The notes under the pieces were generated by a model. The model made no database searches and had not been told where the DNA came from. It saw only the letters and a list, made by a program, of their open reading frames with translations. Below, in pieces: positions 26,161 through 33,465 of a DNA stretch of 64,000 nt; position 1 is the stretch's first letter; the number at the start of each line of letters is the position of its first letter. Position numbers and translations under genes: made by a program. Location of the stretch: assembly GCA_963383645.1 (NCBI GenBank), contig OY726579.1, positions 1,093,501 to 1,157,500 of the forward strand, read 5' to 3'. Source of the stretch: Muscardinus avellanarius (Eukaryota; Chordata; Mammalia; Rodentia; Gliridae).

Positions 26161-28272
26161 GAGAGCCAGCGAGCCGGGCGTGGTGGCGCACGCTTGTAAT
26201 CCCCGCGCTTGGGAGGCAGAGACAGGAGGATCGCGCTGGCTTAGGAGACCCTGTTTCCAAATATAAAAATGTAAAAATAGGTCTGGGAGTGTAGCCCGGA
26301 GGTAGAAGGGCTTCCAGGAACCCCAGTACCACCAAAAAAAAAAAAAAAAAAGAAAGAAAGAAAGGTATAATAATTCTAAGGTACCTGATAGCTATACTTT
26401 GTATTAAAAATTTCCTATCTCTCTAGCCTCCCTGTTTTGGTTACCCATCAGCTTTTACTTTTCCTATAAAAAGAGGAGAGATTGAAGAATATAAGCCTAA
26501 AACTGTTATGTAGGCAACACAGGTTTGGGAGGTAGGAAAAACAAACACAGCACTCAAGTGGAGCTGTCACGCTTCCCTCATGACCCTGGATGGCGTCATC
26601 TGCGGCCGCGACTAAGCGCAGGCTGAGCTCCAGTGATGGTGGGAACTTCTTACTCTTCCCAGCTCAACCATGCAAGAAGATAACCGCAGTAACTATCTCC
26701 AAACTACCAGATACAAAACTCTTCTTCCAATTCATCTGCAAACGTTTCCTGGGTGCTCATTATATGTGAAGAGCTTGGGATATACTAGCAAAACAAACCG
26801 GACAGAAGTAATGCCCTCATGTTGCTTTCGTGGTAATGAGATGCACCTTCGCTCTAGTAACAGTGGGGTGGTAGGCCAGGTGTGGTGGCACATACTTGTA
26901 ATCCCCGCACTTTGCAGGGGAGACAGGAGGATGGCAAGTCAGGGATAGCCTCAGCTACTTACAGAAACTGTGCAGCTGGGTGAGACCTTTCAAAATAAAG
27001 AATAAAAAATAGGGCGGGGATGTAGAATGTCCCTGGGTTCAATCCCTGGTACAACACACACACACACACACACACACACAGTGGGATGGCAGTTTGCTGG
27101 TCTTTACCTCTCTTTTTTTTTTGGTGGTACTGGGAGGTTCCTGGAAACCCTTCTATCTCCGGGCTACACTCCCAGACCTATTTTTTTTTTTATAGATCTT
27201 TATTTGGAAACAGGATCTCTTAAGCCAGCTAGGCTGGCTTTGAAATTGCAAGATCCTCCTGTCTCCACCTCCCAAGCATGGGGATTACAAGCGTGCGCCA
27301 CCACGCCAGAACGACTTTGCAAAAAAACAAAAACAAAACAAAACAGCTGGACGTGGTGGTGCACACTTGCCATCCCAGCATTTGTGAGGCTGAGACCAGA
27401 GGACCGCGGTTTGTGGACAGCCTCAGCTATTTAGTGAGGCCCTCTGCAACTTTGTGAGACCCTGTTTCAAAATAAAGAATAAAAACTAGGGCAGGGGGTG
27501 TAGCTTGGAGGTCGAATGCCCCCAGGTTGCATCCCCAGACCCACAAAAAAAAAAAAAAAAAAAATAGTGTTGAAAGTATAGCTCAGAGGTAAAATGCCCC
27601 CAAGTTCCATCCCCAGTACTGCGCAAAAAATAATATGATAATTAATTAAAAAATATATATTTAAAATATATTATTTAATATATTATTAAATATATTATTA
27701 AATAAAATATATTATTTAATATATTTAAATAATATAATTAAAATATATATATAATAAAATATATAGTTTGCTATATATAAATATAGCAAACTAATTATAT
27801 ATAAATTTATATATTTAACTAATTATATATATAAATTTATATGTATATAATTATAGCAAACTTACAAATCAGTATCCAACAGAAAATGCAGTAATACTTG
27901 ACAATCACCTGATCTGGGACAGAGCAAAAAGTCAAAGGGATTCCAGAAGGATCTGTAGACCAGAAAGCAAGCATAAAACCAGTTTAAAAGCTATTCTAAA
28001 TGTTGCTTAGTTCAAACCTGAGCCAGACTTTCCACTGGAATGTCAAAATATATCTTGCCCCGGTCTTTGCTGATTTTGCACGGCGACCCCAGCTTCTCTC
28101 TCACTTCATCTGCAGCTGTGAGCTCAAAGCCGGTGGGTACAGTGGCTCCAATGGTGACTTGGAATTGCTTGGGCTCACTTCGGAGGCTGCTTTCTGGCAC
28201 GGGTACAAATCTCTGGTTGGTCTGAAGGTTTATATCCAGGAGTTGGTTAGTAGCTTCTTGAATGGCGGACAT
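3623..28272 (-). CDS. THUMPD3: THUMPD3, tRNA (guanine-N2)-methyltransferase, nine coding exons
   Basis: The exons, in transcript order, are 28272-28018, 25163-25086, 18809-18336, 17248-17118, 16106-16037, 14389-14274, 7397-7287, 4668-4545 and 3745-3623. Every border has AG/GT and the phases join without a frame break, giving 493 residues. The protein resembles human THUMPD3 throughout: an N-terminal region with 'TIGATVPTGFE', a lysine-rich linker (FKKKKTKRKK), a THUMP RNA-binding domain (about residues 165-285) and a Rossmann methyltransferase domain. S-adenosylmethionine motif I is DPMCGTG at 325-331, and the catalytic motif IV is TDMPFG at 405-410 (human TDLPFG). The family, with partner TRMT112, makes m2G at positions 6/7 of the tRNA acceptor stem; that role is known for the human protein, not shown here. 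The introns are packed with SINEs. The C-terminus is 14 residues shorter than human because of an in-frame TGA. Confidence 0.93.
3894..5390 (+). mobile_element. SINE cluster flanking THUMPD3 exon 8, one nested pair
   Basis: Copies at 3894-4065, 4723-4857 (head only), 4858-5062 with an extra dID at 5068-5130, and 5183-5380. A subfamily-C copy (4188-4385) sits inside a subfamily-B copy (4076-4185 plus 4386-4480), with the duplication AAAGTAGTGAG at the junctions. Exon 8 (4545-4668, minus strand) lies in the gap between copies. Confidence 0.85.
4545..4668 (-). CDS. THUMPD3: THUMPD3 coding exon 8
   Basis: 124 nt, encoding MGSKKTNWNLYPACLWEMSR and then VCRPGTGRAALLTQDKKCFTK. It is bounded by TTTATAG and AAAG|GTGCTG. 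It forms the C-terminal strands of the Rossmann fold. Confidence 0.92.
5575..7257. mobile_element. SINE cluster, both strands
   Basis: Plus strand: 5575-5738 (tail cut off by the next copy), 5737-5932, 6527-6716, 6910-7001 (old), 7002-7195, and dID pieces 6806-6862 and 7207-7257. Minus strand: fragment 5985-6032, 6056-6240, dID 6248-6318 and 6344-6526. Copies 6344-6526 (minus) and 6527-6716 (plus) abut head to head. Microsatellites: (AAAG)n at 6717-6800, CA at 6858-6887. Confidence 0.85.
7287..7397 (-). CDS. THUMPD3: THUMPD3 coding exon 7 (catalytic motif IV)
   Basis: 111 nt, encoding KAPCGLAIDAVQWDICCLPL and then RTGSVDVIVTDMPFGKR. The motif IV aspartate-x-proline-phenylalanine is kept, with methionine where human has leucine. 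The acceptor is TCCCACAG and the donor AAAAAG|GTAGGG. Confidence 0.92.
7531..7972 (-). mobile_element. Two SINEs inserted in the same target
   Basis: Copies at about 7541-7747 and 7760-7957. The target word AACAATCCAATTTT / AACGATCCAATT / AACATCCAATTTT occurs three times: before, between and after them. Successive insertions therefore used the same site. Confidence 0.85.
7992..8848 (+). mobile_element. SINE cluster, plus strand
   Basis: Old copy 7992-8145, full copies 8206-8410 and 8554-8745, head-only copy 8427-8553, and dID 8789-8848. Confidence 0.85.
9044..9904 (-). mobile_element. SINE cluster, minus strand, with two subfamily-C copies
   Basis: dID 9044-9107, full copy 9133-9340, subfamily-C copies 9376-9561 and 9600-9784, and a head-only copy 9787-9904. 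The C copies carry GCCAGCGCGCGCGGCT in place of the usual duplicated segment. An (ATT)n microsatellite is at 9564-9597. Confidence 0.85.
9985..10206 (+). mobile_element. Composite B1-dID SINE split from its duplication by half-LINE copy 1
   Basis: A full SINE from AGCCGGGCGTGG to GACCCGC plus an A-rich tail. Its target duplication GGCTGAAGACC occurs before it (9974-9984) and, displaced by the half-LINE, at 12721-12731. This orders the insertions: SINE first, half-LINE second. Confidence 0.85.
11012..11896 (+). CDS. L1 ORF1p-like RNA-binding protein, intact (copy 1)
   Basis: This 294-aa open frame is clearly L1 ORF1p. It has a basic N-terminus (MGKRNN), a heptad-type coiled coil at about 30-115, an RRM from about 118 (NLRIIGIEEGKE) to 212 (GKPIRIT), and the conserved C-terminal domain at 213-285 (RARRAWSNIF, NNFQPKISYP). 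ORF1p is a trimeric nucleic-acid chaperone that coats L1 RNA. I chose the start at 11012 because it matches the family start and copy 2. An in-frame ATG at 10967 would add 15 residues. The usual ORF1p is about 340 aa, so the coiled coil is short. There are no frameshifts or internal stops. Relative to copy 2 it stops 11 codons earlier, at a TAG. Confidence 0.9.
   Translation: MGKRNNTRAINAHNPTTSEPDKTENQRFLEDQIRKITVEIIEVLRKELRESQKEIKDAINEVKASIQSTNNRLEHMENRISLLEDNHSKNECIISNLEKNIRQQESDIEEIWAHFKRANLRIIGIEEGKESETKGINNLFKEVIAENFPDIEQEVDTQVQETYRTPFRQDQRRGSPRHIIVKMTNVEAKQRILKATKAKGQVTFRGKPIRITPDFPNQVMRARRAWSNIFPILKENNFQPKISYPEKLSIKLDGEIRSFHDKQKLKEFMSSKPALEKILKEINYKEEIDNTHQN
11920..12655 (-). repeat. 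Inverted L1 ORF2-derived segment in copy 1
   Basis: Read on the plus strand, this segment follows the well-known antisense of mammalian L1 ORF2: '...TCTGTTGCCTGTGCC...', 'CCAAGAAATCACTGCCAATT', 'TTTTGAGTTAATATTTGTAT', 'ATTATTGTAGCTTTATATGG'. It begins within about 30 nt of the ORF1 stop. It looks more like an older L1M-type sequence than the youngest L1. It has no long open frame on either strand, so it is non-coding cargo. Confidence 0.8.
12822..14250. mobile_element. SINE cluster, both strands
   Basis: Plus strand: 12822-12985, dID 13504-13590, and 14029-14250. Minus strand: head 12986-13114, 13119-13334 (duplication CAG(C/T)TAAATCTTTT), dID 13415-13505, head 13590-13700, and 13771-13970. 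A CA repeat is at 13734-13770. Confidence 0.85.
14274..14389 (-). CDS. THUMPD3: THUMPD3 coding exon 6
   Basis: 116 nt, encoding GATEWSFCYHIAGDNNPMAM and then KRTASNISSLLNKSQDKEG. It carries the acidic GDNNP segment that follows motif I. The acceptor is TTTTAG and the donor AAGG|GTAAAG. Confidence 0.9.
14474..15967. mobile_element. SINE cluster in THUMPD3 intron, with an inverted pair
   Basis: Plus strand: 14474-14682, 15003-15088, 15089-15290, 15322-15510, dID 15510-15575, and 15679-15848. Minus strand: 14808-14966 and head 15847-15967. The last two are joined tail to body with no spacer and form a potential intronic hairpin. Confidence 0.85.
16037..16106 (-). CDS. THUMPD3: THUMPD3 coding exon 5 (SAM motif I)
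   Basis: A 70-nt exon encoding LCAPQPTDIIVDPMCGTGAI and PIE. It contains the glycine-rich SAM-binding motif I. The acceptor is TCTCCAG and the donor GAG|GTAATA. Confidence 0.92.
16256..16530. mobile_element. Rearranged SINE with internal inversion
   Basis: A plus-strand head (16256-16310) runs into a minus-strand head (16312-16430), followed by a plus-strand linker and dID (16437-16530). This is either nested inverted insertion or an inversion of the body of one element. Confidence 0.7.
16566..16669 (-). pseudogene. Short 3'-end retrocopy of an unidentified mRNA
   Basis: About 100 bp of unique sequence begins with poly-T on the plus strand. Read on the minus strand it ends in TTTTAATAAACTTCTTTAAA followed by poly-A, so it has a polyadenylation signal about 15 nt before the tail. 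A perfect 12-bp duplication, CATTCTAATTTT, flanks it at 16554-16565 and 16670-16681. This is the signature of L1-mediated retrotransposition of a cellular mRNA. I do not recognise the source gene. Confidence 0.75.
16712..16903 (+). mobile_element. Composite SINE
   Basis: A full-length copy ending CCCCAGATCCAC plus an A tail. Confidence 0.88.
16992..17058 (-). mobile_element. ID-type SINE (tRNA-Ala-like), free copy
   Basis: On the minus strand it has the tRNA-like layout GTAGCCCAGTGGTAAAAGTG, then GGGTTCAATCCCCAGTACC. Unlike the dID tails it retains the full middle section (AAGTGCTTGC), so it is an independent ID element. Confidence 0.75.
17118..17248 (-). CDS. THUMPD3: THUMPD3 coding exon 4
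   Basis: 131 nt, encoding VLLNIHDSEVIVGIALTEES followed by LHRRNITHFGPTTLRSTLAYGMLR. This completes the THUMP domain and enters the methyltransferase domain. The acceptor is CCGTAG and the donor CTCAG|GTAAGA. Confidence 0.93.
17318..18106 (-). mobile_element. SINE cluster, minus strand
   Basis: dID 17318-17378, full copy 17395-17598, head-only copies 17599-17744 and 17745-17882, and subfamily-C copy 17912-18106 with TGTATCAT-type flanks. Confidence 0.85.
18336..18809 (-). CDS. THUMPD3: THUMPD3 coding exon 3 (linker and THUMP domain)
   Basis: This is the largest exon: 474 nt, 158 codons, phase 0. It starts EEILKDFEDLAGKLPW after TCATAG and ends TNFDVEV-proximal before GAG|GTAGG. It holds the lysine-rich linker and the first part of the THUMP domain (LKFRVTCSRAGEGHCFTSNE). 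The linker diverges from human more than the THUMP part does, as expected for a disordered segment. Confidence 0.94.
18810..19047. other. Unique intronic sequence
   Basis: THUMPD3 intron 2 sequence next to the exon 3 acceptor. No repeat is recognised. Confidence 0.5.
19048..19245 (+). mobile_element. Composite SINE
   Basis: An old copy with a degenerate tail ending in an A/G-rich run. Confidence 0.8.
19250..19645. other. Unique intronic sequence
   Basis: No repeat or exon is recognised. Short open frames here lack family resemblance. Confidence 0.5.
19648..20550. mobile_element. SINE cluster with nested insertion
   Basis: Minus copy 19648-19887 has an internal duplication of TGGGATTATAAACATGTT. 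The plus copy 19912-20032 continues at 20253-20287 and is split by minus copy 20033-20253 (duplication ACCCTGTTTC). Plus copy 20288-20470 has a dID at 20506-20550. Confidence 0.85.
20551..20829. other. Unique intronic sequence
   Basis: Nothing recognised. Confidence 0.5.
20830..21410 (+). mobile_element. SINE cluster, plus strand
   Basis: Very old copy 20830-20980, and younger copies 20981-21180 and 21213-21410. A long A run separates the last two. Confidence 0.82.
21415..21840 (+). mobile_element. Tigger-like DNA transposon relic split by a SINE
   Basis: 21415-21548 reads CATAACCTACACATATCATC, CTCTAGATTACTTG and AATAATGACAAGAAAATAAG. 21768-21840 reads CAGTTGACTGAATCTAAATG and ATACAGAGGGCAACTATG. 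These match the 3' half of the widespread pogo/Tigger-type element as I recall it. A minus-strand SINE (21549-21767) interrupts it, with AGACTAA as duplication. Confidence 0.7.
21840..22099. other. Unique intronic sequence
   Basis: Nothing recognised. Confidence 0.5.
22100..22945 (+). mobile_element. SINEs plus an L1 3' UTR fragment
   Basis: SINEs at 22100-22303, 22400-22514 (old head) and 22656-22870, and dID 22882-22945. The segment 22535-22650 is an L1 3' UTR fragment (AGTGGTGTGTGCATGTATGC, CCCCATTAAGATGTATGAC), truncated at its 3' end where the next SINE begins. Confidence 0.8.
23115..24253. mobile_element. SINE cluster with unique interval
   Basis: Minus strand: 23115-23313, fragment 23329-23418, head 23417-23569, and half-head 24192-24253. 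Plus strand: 23935-24150 and truncated dID 24163-24192. The interval 23580-23930 is unique. Confidence 0.8.
24266..24859 (-). mobile_element. SINE cluster, minus strand
   Basis: A TG repeat (24266-24302) leads into copy 24303-24497. Head-only copy 24498-24650 and full copy 24660-24859 follow. Confidence 0.84.
24960..25000 (+). mobile_element. ID element fragment
   Basis: GGGGCTGGGAGTATGGCTCA followed by GTGGAGAGCATGTACCTAGC is the 5' half of a free ID-type SINE. Confidence 0.65.
25086..25163 (-). CDS. THUMPD3: THUMPD3 coding exon 2
   Basis: This 78-nt, phase-0 exon encodes VHCLRSVDNLFVVVQELKDY and then HFKDTK. It lies between acceptor CCCCAG and donor AAAG|GTGAG. It continues the N-terminal domain. 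Confidence 0.92.
25207..25626 (-). mobile_element. Nested SINE: subfamily C inside subfamily B
   Basis: The outer copy is 25207-25285 plus 25481-25626, flanked by GAAAAAACTTTTT. The inner subfamily-C copy is 25286-25480, flanked by ACCTTTTTTAT in the linker of the outer copy. Confidence 0.88.
25676..26350 (+). mobile_element. SINE cluster, plus strand
   Basis: Head-only copy 25676-25812, C-type copy 25813-25995, dID 26035-26091 followed by (AAAG)n at 26092-26163, and C-type copy 26172-26350. Confidence 0.85.
26360..26872 (+). other. Mostly unique intronic sequence with an ancient MIR/L2-like stretch
   Basis: The stretch 26740-26850 (CTGGGTGCTCATTATATGTG, AACCGGACAGAAGTAATGCC) resembles an ancient mammalian MIR/L2-type repeat. 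The rest is unassigned. Confidence 0.5.
26873..27620. mobile_element. SINE cluster
   Basis: Plus copy 26873-27052 running into CA (27053-27080), minus subfamily-C copy 27110-27306, plus copy 27343-27550, and plus dID 27566-27620. Confidence 0.85.
27630..27860. repeat. AT-rich low-complexity tract with hairpin
   Basis: A nearly pure A/T tract. At 27765-27792 the arms AGTTTGCTATAT and ATATAGCAAACT form a 12-bp hairpin with a 4-nt spacer. Confidence 0.85.
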
Positions 28273-28294
28273 GTTAGCAATGTTTCCAAGATCT
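28018..28294 (-). CDS. THUMPD3: THUMPD3 exon with start codon
   Basis: Coding part 28272-28018 (85 codons), beginning MSAIQEATNQLLD and ending ESLAQ before a donor CAG|GTTTGA. A pyrimidine-rich tract and an AG lie just upstream, so the exon starts near 28292-28294 and carries about 20 nt of 5' UTR. At least one non-coding first exon must therefore lie upstream, presumably in the CpG island near 30.5-31.2 kb. The start was chosen because it matches the human N-terminus. Confidence 0.9.
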
Positions 28295-28644
28295 CTTTAA
28301 AAGCAATATAGAAAAGAAAAAGAAAGAAAGCCCAAATGTTTTCTTCTCATATTTCAAATATAATTAAGAACATCTTTGCAGGGTAGGAGCAAAATGGCAA
28401 CACAATAATATAGCCATATTTGGTCACCACATCTAAGTATTCATCAAAGTTAAAACAATATAATAAGTAACAGCACAGAGTGCAGATTATAAGACATGAT
28501 GTTATTATGAAACACACAACAGAATACTGAGTAAGAAAAGTAGACACACTGGAGTGTTTTCACAGGATGCAGTGTTTGATCTGGGGTCATCTATGTTGAT
28601 AAAAATCCATCGCATACCTACAACAATGAACAGAACCATAAGCC

Positions 28645-28840
28645 TCTGGGCATGGTGGCTCATGCTTGTAATCCCAGCCTTTGGGAAGCTGAGACAGGAG
28701 GATCGCAGTTCGAGGACAGCCTCAGCTACTTAGGCCCTTTGCAACTATGTGAGACCGTGTTTCAAAATAAGGAATAAAATATAGGGCTGGGGATGTAACT
28801 CCATAGAACGCCTCTGGGTTCCATCCCTAGTACTGCAAAA
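28645..28840 (+). mobile_element. Composite SINE
   Basis: Full length, upstream of the THUMPD3 start-codon exon in intron 1. Confidence 0.86.
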
Positions 28841-28904
28841 AGAAAAAAAATGTAGCTACAGCATAATGAAATACATATTTGCATTTTATCCTTTTAACCA
28901 GCAA

Positions 28905-29168
28905 TTAAGAGCATGGGGCTTTAGAGTTTTAGGTACACATAGATTTGAACTCTTCCACCATTCATAAGCTGAATTACCTAAAACAAATTAATTCTCACAT
29001 GCTCTCAAAATGGGAATTTCTTTTTTTGTGTGTGTGTGGTACTGGGGGTGGAACCCAGAGGCTTTCAATTACAAGCCACCAAGCCAAGCATCAAAATGGG
29101 AATTAAATAACCACTCTCTCCTGAAATTGTTGGGAGATTTAAGTGAAAGTAGCACAATGCCAGGTCAG
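28905..29168 (+). mobile_element. MIR element interrupted by a shrunken SINE
   Basis: MIR-like order: GAGCATGGGGCTTTAGAGTT, TCAAAATGGGAATT, GTTGGGAGATTTAAGTGAAA and AGCACAATGCCAGG. A minus-strand SINE of only about 70 bp (29019-29090) sits in it, flanked by TCAAAATGGGAATT. Confidence 0.75.
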
Positions 29169-29191
29169 TGACTAAAACTTATTAATAGAAA

Positions 29192-30004
29192 GCCAGGCAT
29201 GGTGGTGCACACTTGTAATCCCAGCGTTCGGGAGGCTGAGACAGGAGGATCACACAGGTTCGAAGACAGCCTCGGCTACTCAGTGAGGCTCTTAGCAACT
29301 TAGTGAGACCCTGTTTCCAAATAAAGTATGAAATAGGTCTGGGAGTACAGACCAAAGTTAGAAAAGCCCCTGGGTTCCACCCCCAGTACCACACACACAA
29401 AAAAAACCCCCAAATACACACACACACACGCATGGGAGTGTAGCCCATAGATAGAAGGCCTCTCTGGGTTTTATCCCCGGTACCACATACACACACACAA
29501 AAAGAAATAAACAAAAAACTTAATAGACTATCTTCCTCCCTCTTGTGTACCGTGATTCATGAATTTTATTTTAATTTTTGGTGGTTCTGGGAATGGAACC
29601 CAGGGGCCTTCTACCTCCGAGCTACACTCCCAAACCTATTTTATATTTTATGTGGAAACAGGGTCTCTTAAACCAGCTGAGGCTGGCTTCGAACCTGTGT
29701 GATCCTCCTGTCTCAGCCTCCCAAGTGCGGGGATTACAAGCGTGCGCCACCACACCTGGAGATTCATGAATTTTTAAAAGATTAACTGAGAGGCGAGGGT
29801 GGCAGCACCAGCTTGTAATCCCAGTACTTGATGAGACAAGAGGATCCCAGGTTCTCCGCCAGCCTCAGCAACTTAGTGAAGCCTCCCACAACTTAGGGAG
29901 ACCCTGTTTCAAAATAATTAATATAGGACTGAAGGTACAGCCCAGAGGTAGACTGTTCCTGAGTTCAATCCCCAGCACCACACACACACACACACACACA
30001 CACG
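29192..30004. mobile_element. SINE cluster
   Basis: Plus copy 29192-29400 with dID 29430-29500. Minus copy 29565-29758 has duplication GATTCATGAATTTT (29551-29564 and 29759 onward). Old plus copy 29790-29974 has a CA tail to 30004. Confidence 0.85.
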
Positions 30005-30010
30005 AAAAAA

Positions 30011-30100
30011 ATAAGGACTGGAGTGCTAGGATGTGACCTAGTAGTGTAGCGCTTGCCTAGTTACACGAAGCCATGGGTTCAATCCCCAGTACTGCACAAA
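30011..30100 (+). mobile_element. Full-length ID element
   Basis: The tRNA-Ala-like order is complete: GGACTGGAGTGCTAGGATGT, GTAGCGCTTGCCTAG, then GGGTTCAATCCCCAGTACTG. It supports a rodent genome. Confidence 0.75.
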
Positions 30101-30161
30101 AATATAAAAATAAAGCATAGTCCTTAAACTTTATTGACTAACTTTAAAAAAAAAAAAAAAG

Positions 30162-30405
30162 GACTGGAGGTATAGCTTAGAGGTAGAATGTCCCTGGGTT
30201 CCAACCCCAGTAAGAAAAAAAAAAAAAAAAAGAAAGAAAAGATGAATGAAGCCAGAACATGGTGGCACATGAGTGTGATCCCAGTACGTATGAAGTTGAG
30301 ACAGAAGGATCACAGATTTGAGGCCAGCGGGGCATGTAAAAAAAAAAAAGGGTTGGGAGTGTGGTGCGGAAGCCGCACGCCGCTCAGTTCAATCCCCACT
30401 ACCAA
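30162..30405 (+). mobile_element. dID fragment and old composite SINE
   Basis: dID 30162-30220, then degenerate copy 30249-30405. Confidence 0.75.
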
Positions 30406-30469
30406 AGAGAGATGCACTGAACACTACCTAGTAACTAGTAAAAAGCCAGAACTGCGGGCGTGACTCAGA

Positions 30470-31240
30470 CCCACCGATAGGGGACCGTCAGGGGAGCTCT
30501 CAGAAGGATCTGATGGAGACAAGGAAACCACACTCACTCTGTCTGCATCTGTGAGCTCGGACAGGGCGAGGGAGGCGAGGAAAGGGGAAAGCAATGGCTC
30601 TCATTTTCAAAGGTTTTGTGATGCCAAACAATGTAGGGGGGCGCTGAGCACCGACACCAGGCCCCGGGCGAAGGCGTTTACAGTAAGAAACCAGCCCGAC
30701 CCGCAGGCGCCATCGCTGTCCGTGGGAACTCCACCTTCCAGAGCCGAGTCCGAGCCCGCGCGCGTCGCCCTGCTCCCACCGCCGGGCCGCCCGGATGCAA
30801 GGACAGATGGCGAGATGGGATCCGCCCGGGAACCCAACCGAAGCCCGCGGCCGGCACGAGGCCTCGGGCGGCCCCGTCTCCCTCCCCACGCGCAGGGACA
30901 GACGCACCACACCCCGCCGCCCGGTTCCCGGCCGCCAGCACAGACCTTCCGGCTCCGGCACCGGCAGGCCCTGCGCGTTCAGGCCCCGCCGCCGGAAGCA
31001 GCCGCGCGACCTCCGGAAGCGGAAGTCGGGCCGCGCAGGGGTCACGGCGGCTGCGCGCAGGGCGCGGGCGCGAGGAGCCGCGCATGCGCAGAAGCCCCGA
31101 GCCCGGGGAGCCGGGACGCCGCGGGCCGAGTGGACGCGCGCGGGTCCGCGTCGCTCGTCCCAGCCTTAGGTAACTTTCCCCGCGGGCTCCGCCCTGCGAC
31201 TCCTGCGCGCCATCTCCTTCGTCTCAAGTGTCCCGAACTG
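30470..31240 (-). promoter_or_regulatory. CpG-island promoter of THUMPD3
   Basis: This is a CpG-rich island in an otherwise AT-rich window. ETS-type sites occur around 30944-30956 and 30990-31030 (CCGGAAGC, CGGAAGTC). An NRF1-type site, GCGCATGCGCAG, lies at 31080-31091. No TATA box is seen, which suits a housekeeping tRNA-modification gene. It lies about 2.5 kb upstream of the start-codon exon, where the non-coding first exon is expected. A divergent non-coding transcript is possible, as I recall for human THUMPD3-AS1. Long open frames across the island are due to GC richness. Confidence 0.75.
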
Positions 31241-31257
31241 ATAGGGACCGCTTCCCT

Positions 31258-32330
31258 CTTTTTTTTTTTTTTCTTTTGTGGTACTGGGGGTGGGACCCAG
31301 CCGCTTTTCTACCGCAGAGCTACACTGTTTCATACTTTTTTGGGAAACGGCCTCACTAAGTTGCCGAGAGCCTCAGTGAGGCTGGTTTCGAACCCGTGCG
31401 AGCCTCCTGTCTCAGCCTCCCAAGCGCGGGAATTACAGGCGTGCGCCACCACGCCCGGCTCGCTTCTCCTTTTAAAGCCAGAGAAACATCAACGGGGTGT
31501 GGTGGCGCACGCCTGTAATTCCAGTACTGAGACTGGAGGATTGCAGGTTCATGGCCAATGTCAGCTACTTGGTGAGGCGCTCCGCAACCTAGTGACCCTG
31601 TTTCCAAATAAAATATAAAGTAGGTCTGGGAGTGTATCCTAGAGGTAGAAAGCCCCTGGGTTCCGCCCCCAACACCGCCAAGAAATAATAATAAAATATA
31701 AAATATGGCTGGAGATAGAATGCCCCTGGGTTCCATTCCAAGTACCGACCGCAAAAAAAAAAAAAAGTACACATGATAAATACAACATGAGTAAACTTTT
31801 TTTTTTTTTTGTAGTAGAGTTTGAACCCAGGCGCATATATCCCCAGTACAAAAAGGAAAAATAAATAAATAAATAAAGGAAAAAACCCTAGGCTGAGATT
31901 GGTGGCAAACACCTGTAATTCTAGTATTTGTACTTGGTACTTGGGAGTCTGAGACAGGACGATCACAGGGTTGAGACTAGCTGGCAGTAACTTGACTCTG
32001 TTTCACAATAAATATAAATAAAATAAAAGGACTGAGGGTATACATCAGTGGTAGAAATACTGGTCAGTCCCCAGTAACACACACACGCACAGTGTCATGG
32101 TTAGAAAGTCACATAGTCACTGGGCGTGGTGGTGCACACTTGTAATCCCAATGCTTAGGAGGCTGAGACAGGAGGATCGCACAGGTTCAAAGCCAGCCTC
32201 AGCTACTTAGGCTCTCAGCAACTTAGTGAGACCCTGTTTCCAAATAAAATATTTTTTAAAAAAAATAGGTCTGGGAGTATAGCCCAGAGGTAGAAAAGCC
32301 CCTGGATTCTTCCCGCAGTACCACAAAAAC
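31258..32330. mobile_element. SINE cluster just upstream of the CpG island
   Basis: Minus copy 31258-31459 (CGCTTC-type flanks), plus copy 31493-31690 with dID 31706-31760, minus fragment 31797-31850, old plus copy 31890-32090 and plus copy 32119-32330. Confidence 0.83.
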
Positions 32331-32334
32331 AAAA

Positions 32335-32866
32335 AACAAAAAATACAGAAAGTCACGTAGTCTCGCCACCCCAATGCCTGGCCCCTTGGTCTCTTCTCCA
32401 GAGGCAAGGCCTTTTCTCTACATCTTTTCCCTTTTTGGCCCCTGCCAATCCATCTTGTCAAAAGAAGATCCCATGTGGCAGGTTGGAATCCTGTGGGGAT
32501 GTAATTGAAAGAAAGGATACCACTGCACCTGCTTCTCGCTCACTAAGCTACTGAAATTCCATCTCACCCCGAGAAAACCTTCTGGGACTTCAATGGGAAA
32601 GGAGAGATGTGTCTACAATCCTATTAATGAAACAAGAGCCTCAGAGTCCAGGAACCGTAACCCAAAAGACCTTTGTCCTGTGGGGTGTTAACAAAAAGGG
32701 GGAAATAATGTACCCCAAACAGGGGCTGCTTTATTTACTTTTCGCATGCCCTTTCAAGCCAAAGGCTATAAAAGTGCACCAGTAAAATGAGCCCTGTGAG
32801 AGCTGGTGATGGGATTAGTGACATCACATAGAATTTTCAGGAGGATGTGTGGAAAACTTGTTGGTT
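32335..32866 (+). other. Unclassified sequence, possibly an LTR relic
   Basis: A SINE-free block with a TATA-like GGCTATAAAAGTGCACC at about 32763. It could be a solo LTR or an old promoter. No terminal TG...CA pair or duplication could be fixed. Confidence 0.3.
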
Positions 32867-32867
32867 C

Positions 32868-33465
32868 TTATTTTGGTACTGGGGTTGAACTCAGGGGCAC
32901 TCTGTCTCCAAATTATACCCCTAGTCTTTTATTTATTTATTTTTTGTGTGGAATTGAACCCAGGGGCATTCTTTCCCAGATACAACCCCAGGCTTATTTT
33001 TTTCTTTTATTTTGGTGGTACTGGGGGTGGAACCCAGAGGCTTTCTACCTCCGGGCTATACTTCCAGACCTTTTTTTTTTACATTTTATTTGGAAACAGG
33101 GTCTCACTAAGTTGCTGAGAGCCTCACTAAGTAGCTGAGGCTGGCTTCGAACCACTATCCTCCTGTCTCAGCCTCCCAAATGCTGGGATTACAAGCGTGC
33201 GCCACCACGCCCTGCTTCCAGTTGTTTTTTTTAGAAGCAACTCTGTGTAGCTGGGCGTGGTGGCGCGTGTTTATAATCCCAGTGCTTGGGAGGTTGAGAC
33301 AGGAGAATCACACAGGTTCGAAGCCAGCCTCAGCTACTTTGTGAGGGTCTCAGCAACTTAGTGAGACCCTGTTTCCAAATAAAGTATAAAATAGGTCCGA
33401 GAGTATAGCCCGGAGGTAGAAAAGCCCCTGGGTTCCACCCCCAGTACCACCCCCCCTAGAAAAAA
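32868..33465. mobile_element. SINE cluster
   Basis: Minus dIDs 32868-32930 and 32941-32997, minus full copy 33010-33217, and plus subfamily-B copy 33250-33465. Confidence 0.85.

Noticed and set aside
30011..30100. Possible functional tRNA gene
   Set aside because: The tRNA-Ala-like sequence is an ID retroposon: it is diverged, lacks a credible cloverleaf and is followed by an A-rich tail.
30551..31618. 355-codon open frame across the CpG island
   Set aside because: Stops are scarce there because of GC richness. Overlapping long frames exist on both strands, and the 3' part runs through a SINE. No family resemblance.
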